Both the position numbers and the translations under genes were made by a program. A DNA stretch of 64,000 nt, taken from Haloarcula amylolytica JCM 13557 (GTDB lineage: Archaea; Halobacteriota; Halobacteria; Halobacteriales; Haloarculaceae). Below are positions 30,507-39,306 of this stretch, one piece after another. The notes beneath the pieces were generated by a model that was given only the letters and a program-made list of their open reading frames with translations, made no database searches and had not been told where the DNA came from. Position 1 is the first letter of the stretch. Each line of letters begins with the position of its first letter. Location of the stretch: assembly GCF_000336615.1 (NCBI RefSeq), contig NZ_AOLW01000050.1, forward strand, positions 14,030-78,029, written 5' to 3'.

Positions 30507-30522
30507 GACCCGGCAATGGGTC
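30507..30522. terminator. Hairpin between the converging P450 and nuoCD genes
   Basis: GACCC/GGGTC around a six-base loop in the 22-base gap between the two stop codons. It may end both transcripts. The hairpin is short and there is no clear T-run. Confidence 0.35.
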
Positions 30523-32205
30523 CTATCGGTCCACCTCTCCGAGCACGATGTCGAGGCTCCCGAGCGAGGCGATCATGTCAGGGATGTACTCGCCCTGCGC
30601 CATCTCCGGCAGCGTCTGCAGGTTCGAGAAGCACGGGCTGCGGATCTTGAACCGGGCCGGCTTGTCCGTCCCGTCCGAGCGGATGTAGATGCCGAGTTCG
30701 CCCTTCGCGCCCTCGACGGAGCGGTAGATCTCCTTGTCGGGGTCCGGGCGGAGCGTCCGTGGGACGTTGGCCTGAATCTCGCGGTCGTCTTCGGGCCAGT
30801 CCTCCAGCAGGTCGACACACTGCTCGATGATGCGGGCCGACTCCTCGACCTCGCGGAGGCGGACGAGCACGCGGCTGAAGTTGTCGCCGCCCTGCTCGGT
30901 GACGACGTTCCAGTCGAGTTCGTCGTAGTAGCCGTAGGGGTCGTCCCGGCGGAGGTCGTAGTCGACGCCCGAGCCGCGCGCCACGGGACCGGTCGCGCCG
31001 TACTGTTTGACTTGCTCCGGCGAGAGGACGCCGGTGTCGACACACCGCATCTGGAAGATCTCGTTGCCGGTGACGAGGTCGTGGATCTCCTCGAGCTTGT
31101 GAGGGAGGTCATCGAGGAAGTCGCGAATCTTCTCGAAGTACTCCTCGCGGGGCTCGGGCAGGTCCCAGGCGACGCCGCCCAGTCGGAGGTAATTGAACAT
31201 CAGCCGCTGCCCGGTCAGGTCTTCCAGCAGGTTCTGGACGATTTCGCGGTCGCGGATACCGTACTGGAAGACGGCGGTGAAGTCGCCGAACACGTCCAGC
31301 GCGAACGTCGCCAGCGCGAGCTCGTGGGAGGCGATTCGGCACATCTCCGCCGCCATCGTCCGGATGACCTGCGCGTACTCTGGCACCTCGATATCAGCGA
31401 GGTCCTCGGCCGCGCGCGCGTACGCCCATTCGTTGAGAATTCCGGCGGAAATGTAGTCCCACCGGTCGGGGTAGGGCATGATCTGGTGGCGGTAGGTACC
31501 CTGCTGGCACATCTGCTCCTCACAGCGGTGCAGGTAGCCGATGTCGGGTTCGAGGTCGGCGATCTGCTCGCCGTCGAGCACCGTTTCGACGTGGAGCACG
31601 CCGTGGGTCGCCGGGTGGTGCGGGCCGATGTTGACGAACATCGTGTCCGGATCGTCCTCGCTGCGCTTGTCGTCCTTGAGCGGGTTCGCGTGCTCGCGCA
31701 GTGAGACGATCTGTGGCTGGTCCTGGTTGTAGTCCTGACTCAGGGGGTGGCCCTGCCAGGTCTCGGGTAGGAGGATGCGACGCAGGTCCGGGTGGTCGTC
31801 GTAGTCGATGCCGACGAGGTCGTACGCCTCTCGCTCGTGCCAGTCCGCGGTGTCGTAGACGCGAGCGGCCGACTCGTTGTGCGGATCGTCCTTCGGCGAC
31901 GGGACGACAATCGACAGCTCCTGTGTCGGGTCGTTGTACTTCCGCAGGTGGTAGATGGATTCGTACCGGTCGTCGTACTCCTGTGCTGTGACACAGGCGC
32001 AGTGGTCGAACCCGGCCTCCTCTTTCAGCGTCGAGAGGACTTCCTGGACCTCGTCGGGACGGATGACGAACCCCTCAGCGTTGACGTGCTCCTCGCGGTC
32101 GAGGACGTGGCCCCCGAGCAGGTCCGCGAGCGCGTCGTAATCGAGGCCGTCCTCCGTAACGCCGACGTCGAGCGCCGTATCGCGTGATGGTTTTTCTAAA
32201 CTCAT
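30523..32205 (-). CDS. nuoCD: NADH dehydrogenase-like complex fused subunits C and D
   Basis: 560 aa fusion: NuoC-like residues 1-~175 (EREAYDLVGIDYDDHPDLRR) and NuoD-like from ~185 (NIGPHHPATHGVLHVETVLD, HRCEEQMCQQGTYRHQIMPY). It forms the quinone-binding site of the peripheral arm. Six bases from nuoB. The gene normally following, nuoH, has been displaced. Confidence 0.96.
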   Translation of the reverse strand: MSLEKPSRDTALDVGVTEDGLDYDALADLLGGHVLDREEHVNAEGFVIRPDEVQEVLSTLKEEAGFDHCACVTAQEYDDRYESIYHLRKYNDPTQELSIVVPSPKDDPHNESAARVYDTADWHEREAYDLVGIDYDDHPDLRRILLPETWQGHPLSQDYNQDQPQIVSLREHANPLKDDKRSEDDPDTMFVNIGPHHPATHGVLHVETVLDGEQIADLEPDIGYLHRCEEQMCQQGTYRHQIMPYPDRWDYISAGILNEWAYARAAEDLADIEVPEYAQVIRTMAAEMCRIASHELALATFALDVFGDFTAVFQYGIRDREIVQNLLEDLTGQRLMFNYLRLGGVAWDLPEPREEYFEKIRDFLDDLPHKLEEIHDLVTGNEIFQMRCVDTGVLSPEQVKQYGATGPVARGSGVDYDLRRDDPYGYYDELDWNVVTEQGGDNFSRVLVRLREVEESARIIEQCVDLLEDWPEDDREIQANVPRTLRPDPDKEIYRSVEGAKGELGIYIRSDGTDKPARFKIRSPCFSNLQTLPEMAQGEYIPDMIASLGSLDIVLGEVDR

Positions 32206-32211
32206 GGCAGG

Positions 32212-32904
32212 TTAGGGAGAGTCGTTCCAGTTGTACCGCATGACGAGGTCTTCCTCGTCGATTTCGCTGGCGAGTTTATCCACGAGCTCGTCCTGTTCGA
32301 GGTCGCCGAACTGCTCCAGTTCGTAGGGTTTGACCGTCACCGGCGAGGACTCGCCTTCGGCGATGCGCTCCTGTAGCTTGGCGACGCCGTAGATGAGTGC
32401 CTCGGGGCGGGGCGGACAGCCCGGGACGTGGATGTCGACCGGGATGACCTCCTCCGCGCCCTTGATGACGTTGTACCCTTCCTGGAACGGGCCGCCGGAG
32501 ATGGTACACGACCCCATCGAAACGACGAACTTCGGCTCGGGCATCTGGTCGTAGACGCGCTTCATCCGCGGGGCGAACTTCGAGACGATGGTCCCTGGGA
32601 CGATGATGACGTCCGCCTGGCGCGGGGACGCGCGTGGCACCCCTGACCCGAAGCGGTCGAGGTCGTGTTTGATCGCGTAGGTGTGGATCATCTCGATGCT
32701 ACAGCAGGCGATCCCGAACTGCAGCATGAACATCGAGGAGCCCCGGACCCAGTTCATGAACTTGTCGAACTTGGTCAGGATGAACGGCGTCGACCCGAAC
32801 GCCTCGCGTAGCGTCGAGTTGAAGCGGTCGTCGGCCCCGTCACCCATGCGGGCCTCCTGTGTCGATACGTCTTTCGCGGCCGGTGGTGTCTGGTCACTAC
32901 TCAT
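32212..32904 (-). CDS. nuoB: NADH dehydrogenase-like complex subunit B
   Basis: 230 aa. The N2 cluster Cys pair lies in LQFGIACCSIEMIHTYAI, with the later VVSMGSCTISGGPF and HVPGCPPRPEALIYG cysteines. Overlaps nuoA by 8 bases. Confidence 0.97.
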   Translation of the reverse strand: MSSDQTPPAAKDVSTQEARMGDGADDRFNSTLREAFGSTPFILTKFDKFMNWVRGSSMFMLQFGIACCSIEMIHTYAIKHDLDRFGSGVPRASPRQADVIIVPGTIVSKFAPRMKRVYDQMPEPKFVVSMGSCTISGGPFQEGYNVIKGAEEVIPVDIHVPGCPPRPEALIYGVAKLQERIAEGESSPVTVKPYELEQFGDLEQDELVDKLASEIDEEDLVMRYNWNDSP

Positions 32905-33310
32905 ATGTGTCTGCCCCCTTCGTGGCGCGCGGACTGCGCACCCACTGAACTGCGCCGTTACGCCAGGCCCAACCGAGTCCGACGGCGAGAATCCCGATGA
33001 ATACGACCATCGGTAGCAGTGCCTTGGTCATCCCGACCTCAGCGACGGCGTCGCTGTAGATGACCGTCCACGGGAAGATGAAGACGGTCTCGATGTCGAA
33101 GACGACGAACAGCAGCGCGACCATGTAGTACTGGATATTAAACTTGATCTGTCGACTGCTGCCAGTCGGCACTTCACCGGACTCGTAGGTGGTGCGTTTG
33201 CCTTGTTCCGGCACGCTGGGCCGCAAGAGGCTCGAAACTGCCATCATCGTCAGTGGGATGGCTAGCGCCACGACCGCGAGCGCGCCGATGGCGATCCATG
33301 GATTACTCAT
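32897..33310 (-). CDS. nuoA: NADH dehydrogenase-like complex subunit A
   Basis: 137 aa from ATG at 33310 with GGAG about 10 bases upstream; the longer frame adds 90 residues of non-coding character. Three membrane helices and the family segment FNIQYYMVALLFVVFDIETV. First gene of the Nuo operon. Confidence 0.96.
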   Translation of the reverse strand: MSNPWIAIGALAVVALAIPLTMMAVSSLLRPSVPEQGKRTTYESGEVPTGSSRQIKFNIQYYMVALLFVVFDIETVFIFPWTVIYSDAVAEVGMTKALLPMVVFIGILAVGLGWAWRNGAVQWVRSPRATKGADTYE

Positions 33311-33467
33311 TCCGGTATCTCCTATCGTCTGCCGGTTAGAAGTACTCGCATATAAGGGTTCATTGTTCGGTTTTTCGGCCCTGTGGGTCTTTAAGAGCCG
33401 ACGCGCTCTCGGATGGCAAGTGACCTGTAACTGCCGCACCTCCCGGGGTGTGACGCCCCCTCGATTG

Positions 33468-34118
33468 TCACTCGTCCCAGTACTCGCGCTTGAACCCGGG
33501 CGTCCCGAGTTCGTGGAGGTCGCGCGACGCCTCGCCGACGTCGGTCTGGAGGCCTTCGTGATACGAGACGAGACGGTCACGGAGTTCGTCGTGCTGCCGT
33601 GCGAGAATCTGTACCGCGGAGAGCGCGGCGTTGAACGACTTGCCGGCGTCGACCGCGGTCAGCGGTGCGCCCTGTGGCATCCCGATGACCGAGTCGACTG
33701 ATTTCTCCTGCACGGGGACGCCGATGACCGGCAGCGGATAGGCGATGCTGGCGGTCATGTTCGGCAGGTCCGCGGACTTGCCGCCAGCGCCGGCGATAAT
33801 CACGTCAATACCGCGGTCTTCGGCCGTCTCAGCGTACGCGTACATCAGGTCCGGCGTCCGATGGGCCGAGCAGACGAACGTCTCGAACGTGAAGCGGCTC
33901 TCGGGCGCGTCGGTGTAGTCCGTCTGTTCCTCGAAGCCGAGTTCGTCGGCGAGCGCCGCGTAGGCCCCGGGTCGCTTGCCCTGCCCGCCGGCCATCGTCG
34001 GCAGATCAGAATCCGATCCCATGACGATGCCGACATCGGGAGTCAGGTCGTTCGGGCGGTCCATCTCCGCTTCTTCGTGTAACTGGTCGATGAGCGACTG
34101 GACGCTGTCTGCGGGCAT
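33468..34118 (-). CDS. purE: 5-(carboxyamino)imidazole ribonucleotide mutase / AIR carboxylase PurE
   Basis: 216 aa. The PurE signature GIVMGSDSDLPTMAGG near residue 32, CSAHRTPDLMYAYAETAEDR and AGAGGKSADLPNMTASIAYP are clear. It carboxylates or isomerises the imidazole intermediate of purine synthesis, paired with PurK, which is encoded 13 kb away at 47093. The segment after the substrate loop is longer than in bacterial PurE. Confidence 0.95.
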   Translation of the reverse strand: MPADSVQSLIDQLHEEAEMDRPNDLTPDVGIVMGSDSDLPTMAGGQGKRPGAYAALADELGFEEQTDYTDAPESRFTFETFVCSAHRTPDLMYAYAETAEDRGIDVIIAGAGGKSADLPNMTASIAYPLPVIGVPVQEKSVDSVIGMPQGAPLTAVDAGKSFNAALSAVQILARQHDELRDRLVSYHEGLQTDVGEASRDLHELGTPGFKREYWDE

Positions 34119-34164
34119 ACGACGGACTGGAACCGGGACCGGCGTAAGTGTAGGCGGTTTCCGC

Positions 34165-34587
34165 TCAGTCGGCCAATGCCTGCTCCAGTTCAGTAAGGAG
34201 CGTTTGTGGCTCTGCAGGGAAGCACCTGAGTGGATCGGTACGGCCGGTGACCTGTATCCTGAGTGCGTACCGCTTGCGGTACGTGAGCGCGAGGCTGACG
34301 GCGCCGGCGACTGCGAAGGCCCCGCCGAGGAGGACAGACCGGTCGAGCGACAGCAGGCCGAACCCGACCAGCGCGGCGCTCATCACCGCGAGAAACCAGT
34401 CGATGTCCTGAAGACTTACCTCGACCACGTCGTCGAGGTCGACGACCACCGGACTGTCGCCACGGTCGACCACCAAGCGATCAGCACCGAGAATGACAGT
34501 CCCGCCGGTTCGGAGCGTGCCGGCGTACCGCTCGTCGCTAACAGGCGATGCGGTGTCAGCAGCCATATCGTCGCTATCGTCCTCCAC
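34165..34587 (-). CDS. Small two-helix membrane protein
   Basis: 140 aa. A beta-rich first half (GGTVILGADRLVVDRGDSPV) resembles a PH-like domain, then two membrane helices (WFLAVMSAALVGFGLLSL and LGGAFAVAGAVSLALTY), then a soluble tail. It lies 2 bases past the permease stop, so probably an operon. Function unknown. Confidence 0.7.
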   Translation of the reverse strand: MEDDSDDMAADTASPVSDERYAGTLRTGGTVILGADRLVVDRGDSPVVVDLDDVVEVSLQDIDWFLAVMSAALVGFGLLSLDRSVLLGGAFAVAGAVSLALTYRKRYALRIQVTGRTDPLRCFPAEPQTLLTELEQALAD

Positions 34588-34589
34588 GG

Positions 34590-36212
34590 TCAGTCGTCGC
34601 TCACGGCTGGCGGGCGGTCGCCGCCGCGGCCGCGGATGCGGTCCAGTGACGAGACGTATTCGCTGTCGTCCTCCGTGAGCGCGGCCCAGGCCGCGAGGCC
34701 GCGCTCCTCACGGGTTCCGGGCACAGTGTTGTCGAGGACGAAGGCGACGATGCCGCCGACGACCATCCCGGTGCCGCCCATGACAAACAGCGTGGTCGCA
34801 ACGACATCAGTCCCGAGGACGCCGCCGAGAACCGGGACAGCCGCCAGGCCCTGCTGGAGGGCTGTCGCACCGCCGACGTCCATCCCCTGCCCGACCTGGC
34901 TCATGTACTCGGGCACTGCGAGGCCGGCAAAGAGCGCAAAGCCGACGATGAACACGTTCCGGTTGGCATCGAGGTCGACGTACTTGAGCTGTGAGAGGCC
35001 CACGGCGGCAATCTGGCCGAACATGACGATGTAGAGGCCGCCGATGATCGGCGACGGGATCGTCGCGAACAACTGGCCCGCCGGCCCGAAGTACCCGACC
35101 AGAATCATCACCGCGGCGCCGATTTGCACGACGTAGCGGGATGCGACGCCGGTGATAGCGATTGCACCAACGTTTTCGGTGTAGGAGGTACAGCCGTTGC
35201 CGGTGCCCATGATGCCGGCGAACACGTTGCCGACACCCTCCATCCCGATCCCGTCGTTGATTCGGCGGCTGTTCGGCGCACCGCGGCCGGCAATGCGGGC
35301 GACGGAGTGGTAATCGCCGAAGCTCTCGACGACGGAAGCGAGCATCCCGGCGAACATCCCGACGACGAAGCCCGGCGTGAACTGCGGGAGCCCCCACTGG
35401 AACGGGTAGATGGGCTGGACCAGCGGTGCGCTCGTGACCGACCCGAGCGAGACGTAGCTGATCGAGTCGGCGGCGAAGACGCCGGTGATTGAGAGCACGG
35501 CCGCAACGCTCCACGCAAACAGAATACCCAGTAGCACGGGGAAGAGTTTGAACGCCCGGTGGCGTCGGTCGAGGTACTGCGAACACGCGATGATCGAGAG
35601 CATTGTCAGCCCGAGCAGCCACCAGTTCTGGCCGGTCCCGGGGTCGCCGAAGTTCGGATTCGCTATCTGTGGGACGTTGAACAGCGACAGTCCGATGAGC
35701 GCGATGACCGGCGCGATGACGACCGGCCCGACGTACCGCTTCAGCTTCCCCATGAGGCCACTGTAGCCGATCACTACCTCGACGATGCCGGCGACGATGA
35801 CGGCCCCCTGTAACTCGACGAGCATAGTCTGCCAGTCCGCCCCCTGCTGGGCCAGCACGCCGATGATGGCCAGCCCGGGCGCGAGCATGGAGAACGTCCC
35901 GCCCTGGACGATGGGATATCTGTTTCCGAGCGTCGTCTGGGCGAGCGTCGCGATACCGGAGACGACGAAGAACGTCCCGATGAGACGGCCGACCTGGTCC
36001 GGCGCGGCCTCGAACATTCCCATCGCGCCCGCGAGTCCGAGCGGGATCGCCACGGACGCGCCGATCATCGTCAGGTAGTGCTGGACGCCGAGCAGTATCG
36101 CTTGCTTTCGCGGCGGCTTGTCGTCGATGCCGTACTCGACGAAGCCGGCGGTTTCCGGTTCCTCGGGTGTGGCCGGGTTTTGTCCGTCGTCCGGCGGTGT
36201 CGCGTCAGTCAT
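34590..36212 (-). CDS. Uracil/xanthine permease family transporter (NCS2)
   Basis: 540 aa, about 14 membrane helices, from ATG at 36212. Family motifs include LLGVQHYLTMIGASVAIPLG at the first helix and ESFGDYHSVARIAG in the middle. The NCS2 family takes up nucleobases with protons; the specific base cannot be told. PurE is nearby but on a separate transcript position. Confidence 0.9.
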   Translation of the reverse strand: MTDATPPDDGQNPATPEEPETAGFVEYGIDDKPPRKQAILLGVQHYLTMIGASVAIPLGLAGAMGMFEAAPDQVGRLIGTFFVVSGIATLAQTTLGNRYPIVQGGTFSMLAPGLAIIGVLAQQGADWQTMLVELQGAVIVAGIVEVVIGYSGLMGKLKRYVGPVVIAPVIALIGLSLFNVPQIANPNFGDPGTGQNWWLLGLTMLSIIACSQYLDRRHRAFKLFPVLLGILFAWSVAAVLSITGVFAADSISYVSLGSVTSAPLVQPIYPFQWGLPQFTPGFVVGMFAGMLASVVESFGDYHSVARIAGRGAPNSRRINDGIGMEGVGNVFAGIMGTGNGCTSYTENVGAIAITGVASRYVVQIGAAVMILVGYFGPAGQLFATIPSPIIGGLYIVMFGQIAAVGLSQLKYVDLDANRNVFIVGFALFAGLAVPEYMSQVGQGMDVGGATALQQGLAAVPVLGGVLGTDVVATTLFVMGGTGMVVGGIVAFVLDNTVPGTREERGLAAWAALTEDDSEYVSSLDRIRGRGGDRPPAVSDD

Positions 36213-36337
36213 GCTCGCTACCCATGGCACTGCAACTCCCGATACATATTCTTTGCTCGTTGGCCCGGCAGGGACGGGACTGTCCAGCCCGCCTCGAAAG
36301 GAAAACGCTCTTGGCCCGCTCCGACACAGTCTTGGAC

Positions 36338-37612
36338 ATGAGCAACGGGGACGACGATGCCGACGCGTCGGACGACGCCGAGGCAGCAGACGAGATCGAC
36401 GTGACCGCCGAAGAACTGGAATCGCGTCTCACAGAGGCCGGCGAGGAGCTTGAGGCCGCAGAGACGGAGGCCGACCTCGACGACGTCGAGTCGTCCCTCG
36501 ACGACATCGAGAGCGACCTCGAAGCCGCCGACCTGCCCGAGCCCGACGAGGATGACGACGAAGCCGAGGACCCCCGCAAGGAACTGGAGTCCCAGCTCTC
36601 GGACCTGCGTGACGACCTCGAAGCACAGCGCGGCCCCTACGCCGAGGACGTGGTCACTATCGTTTCCGACGCAGCGGACACCGTCACCGACAGCGAGTGG
36701 ACCGACGACGGCGAGGGCGAGGCCCAGGAGGCCGTCGAGACGTTCCTCGACGAAAGCGCCGAGTTCGTCGACCACGACGCCGACACGGGCGGCGATTTCG
36801 TCGCCGCCGGGGATGCGCTGGCTACAGTCGCCGACGCCATCGAAGCGGCAAACCTCGACCCCGACGAGGACACGGAGACTATCGAAGGACTCCTCGAAGC
36901 GGCGGAAACGCTGGAAACGGGGCTGGACGAAGCCGAAGTCTGGGACGACCTCACGGTACAGGAGCAACTCGACGCTCGCGGGTTCTACGACATCCTGACC
37001 AACGAGAACCGGAAGGACTTCCCGCCGGAGTGGAACGCCGCGAAGCTCCACGCCGAGGAGGGGGACTTCGAACAGGTCCTGTTCGCCTACGACAAACTCG
37101 GCTCGGAGTTCTTCGACGGATACATCGTCGACCTCCTGTACAACCTCGGCAGCGACGCCGAGCCGGCCTTCGACGCGATGCACCAGCGCGCCCAGAAGCG
37201 CGACAAAGGGCCAATCGAGGTACTGGGGAAGATCGGCGACGAGCGTGCGACCGAGACGCTGCACGACTACATCGACGGCGACGGCGACCCCGCACTCCAG
37301 AAAGTCACGCTGCGCGCGCTGGGCGCTATTGGCAGCGCGGAGTCGGTCCAGCCGGTCGCAAACCGACTCGACGCCGACAGCGAGGAAATCCGCTCGGTCG
37401 CCGCCCGCACTCTGGGCCTGCTCGGTGACACCCGCGCTATCGAGCCGCTCGGCGACATACTCGAGTCCGACGACAGCGACTCCGTGCGTGCCTCCGCCGC
37501 GTGGGCGCTCCGACAGATCGGGACCGAAACGGCACTCGAGGAGGCTGCCCGCTACACGGACGACCGCGCGTACATCGTCCAGGCCGAAGCCGAGAAGGCG
37601 TCAAGCGCCTGA
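36338..37612 (+). CDS. HEAT-repeat protein
   Basis: 424 aa from ATG at 36338. Residues 1-~130 are extremely acidic and predicted coiled (Asp/Glu-rich). From ~300 there are PBS-lyase-type HEAT repeats (LGKIGDERATETLHDYIDGD, ALGAIGSAESVQPVANRLDA, LGLLGDTRAIEPLGDI). Likely a protein-protein interaction scaffold. Start chosen because upstream sequence lies in the divergent promoter region. Confidence 0.85.
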   Translation: MSNGDDDADASDDAEAADEIDVTAEELESRLTEAGEELEAAETEADLDDVESSLDDIESDLEAADLPEPDEDDDEAEDPRKELESQLSDLRDDLEAQRGPYAEDVVTIVSDAADTVTDSEWTDDGEGEAQEAVETFLDESAEFVDHDADTGGDFVAAGDALATVADAIEAANLDPDEDTETIEGLLEAAETLETGLDEAEVWDDLTVQEQLDARGFYDILTNENRKDFPPEWNAAKLHAEEGDFEQVLFAYDKLGSEFFDGYIVDLLYNLGSDAEPAFDAMHQRAQKRDKGPIEVLGKIGDERATETLHDYIDGDGDPALQKVTLRALGAIGSAESVQPVANRLDADSEEIRSVAARTLGLLGDTRAIEPLGDILESDDSDSVRASAAWALRQIGTETALEEAARYTDDRAYIVQAEAEKASSA

Positions 37613-37654
37613 GTCAGGGAACCTTTTTATACGAACGGGGGGCCAGACGCCCCG

Positions 37655-39280
37655 ATGCGGTCGCTCGCTCCACTCGTCTGCTGCGTGCTCGTCCTCGCCG
37701 CGCTAGGTCCCCATATCGCAGTTGGACAGGCGTCTCAAGCCGGCACAACAGCCAGCCGTCCTGCGGAGCCGTCGATTCACGCAGTGTACCCGGACCCTGT
37801 CGCTGGCGGCGACGCGGGGGAGTTCGTCGTCCTCGACGTTCCCGACGGGACCGACATCGGGCAGTACGCCATTACCGACGGCGACGGGACTGCGGGTATT
37901 CCGAACACCAGCGCAGGCGGGCGCGTCGTCCTCTCGACGGCACCGAACCGGACACGGGAACTCACCGACTGGCCGGTCGTCGGCCTCGACGGACATCTCG
38001 CGCTGGCAAACGGCGGCGAGCGGGTTCGCCTTCAGCGTGCCAATCGGACTGTCGATGCCGTTCGGTACACCGAGGCCGTCGAGGGGGAACTCGGTATTGT
38101 GAACGGGTCGGTTATTCGCTGGCGGCCGCTGGGCGCGACGGCCCGTCCGGTCGTCAGGGCCGCCGGCGGCGAGGTACAAGCGTTCACGCTTCCGGACTCG
38201 CCCGCTGCGCCGATGCAACCGATTCGCAACGCTACCGAACGGGTGTACCTCGCCGGCTACACGCTCTCCTCGGCCAGGGTCGCCGACGCTCTCATCGCCG
38301 CCCAGCGCCGCGGCGCGACGGTCCGCGTCCTTCTCGAAGGTGAACCGGTCGGGAGCCGCACCGCCGCGGAAGCCCGCACCCTCGACCGGCTGACCGACGC
38401 CGGCGTCCCGGTTCGGGTAGTGACTGGCCCGCGCGCCAGATACCGCTACCACCACGCGAAGTACGCCGTCGCCGACGGGCGGGCCGTCGTGCTGACGGAG
38501 AACTGGAAACCCGCGGGAACCGGCGGCAACAGCAGCCGGGGCTGGGGAGTGGTCACGGCACAGCCGCGGGTCGTCGACGGGCTGAATCAGACGTTCCGAT
38601 CTGACGCCGGCTGGCAGGACAGCGAGCGGTGGGGGGAGTACCGCCAGGGGCGACAGTTCGAGCAGGGCGAGCCGGCGACGGGCTCGTACCCGAGCGAGTT
38701 CCGGACGGAGTCGGTGGCCGTCCAGCGGACGGACCTCTTGGTTACCCCGGACAATGCCCAGGACGAACTCGTCGCGACGATAGACGACGCGGACGACTCC
38801 ATCGACGTCATCCAGCCGACGGTCGGAGATTGGGAAAGCCCACTTCTGCGGGCGCTCCGCCGGGCCGCGTCGCGCGGCGTCGAGGTCCGCCTACTGCTGA
38901 GTGACGCCTGGTACGTCCGCGAGGAGAACGAGCAGACGGCACAGCGGTTTCAGGAGTGGGCCAAGCGAAACGACGCGCCGCTGACGGCGAAGGTGGCCGA
39001 CCCGGACGGTCGCTACGAGAAGATCCACGCGAAGGGCGCAGTCGTCGACGACGAACGGGTCGTCGTCGGCAGCCTCAACTGGAACGAGGCGGCAGCGACG
39101 TCGAATCGCGAGGTCGTACTGGTGCTTCACGGCAGCGACGCGGCCGACTACTTCGGTGCCGTCTTCGACGCCGATTGGGACGCCGGCGGGTTCGACACGC
39201 CGATTGGGGCACTCGTGGCCTTGCTCGGACTCATCGTGGTCGCCGGGCTCGCCGCTCGTCGGGTTTCGTTCGAGGCGTAA
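37655..39280 (+). CDS. Exported phospholipase D-fold protein
   Basis: 541 aa. Signal peptide at 1-~25; a lamin-tail-like beta domain at ~35-150 (AGEFVVLDVPDGTDIGQYAI); two PLD modules with HKD motifs YHHAKYAVADGRAVV near residue 267 and KIHAKGAVVDDERVVVGSLN near 455; a C-terminal membrane helix (IGALVALLGLIVVAGLA). Probably a membrane-anchored outward-facing nuclease or phosphodiesterase. Lamin-tail plus PLD is a known haloarchaeal arrangement. Confidence 0.85.
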   Translation: MRSLAPLVCCVLVLAALGPHIAVGQASQAGTTASRPAEPSIHAVYPDPVAGGDAGEFVVLDVPDGTDIGQYAITDGDGTAGIPNTSAGGRVVLSTAPNRTRELTDWPVVGLDGHLALANGGERVRLQRANRTVDAVRYTEAVEGELGIVNGSVIRWRPLGATARPVVRAAGGEVQAFTLPDSPAAPMQPIRNATERVYLAGYTLSSARVADALIAAQRRGATVRVLLEGEPVGSRTAAEARTLDRLTDAGVPVRVVTGPRARYRYHHAKYAVADGRAVVLTENWKPAGTGGNSSRGWGVVTAQPRVVDGLNQTFRSDAGWQDSERWGEYRQGRQFEQGEPATGSYPSEFRTESVAVQRTDLLVTPDNAQDELVATIDDADDSIDVIQPTVGDWESPLLRALRRAASRGVEVRLLLSDAWYVREENEQTAQRFQEWAKRNDAPLTAKVADPDGRYEKIHAKGAVVDDERVVVGSLNWNEAAATSNREVVLVLHGSDAADYFGAVFDADWDAGGFDTPIGALVALLGLIVVAGLAARRVSFEA

Positions 39281-39306
39281 AAACGGGTATCGCGTGTCGA
39301 GCGGCG

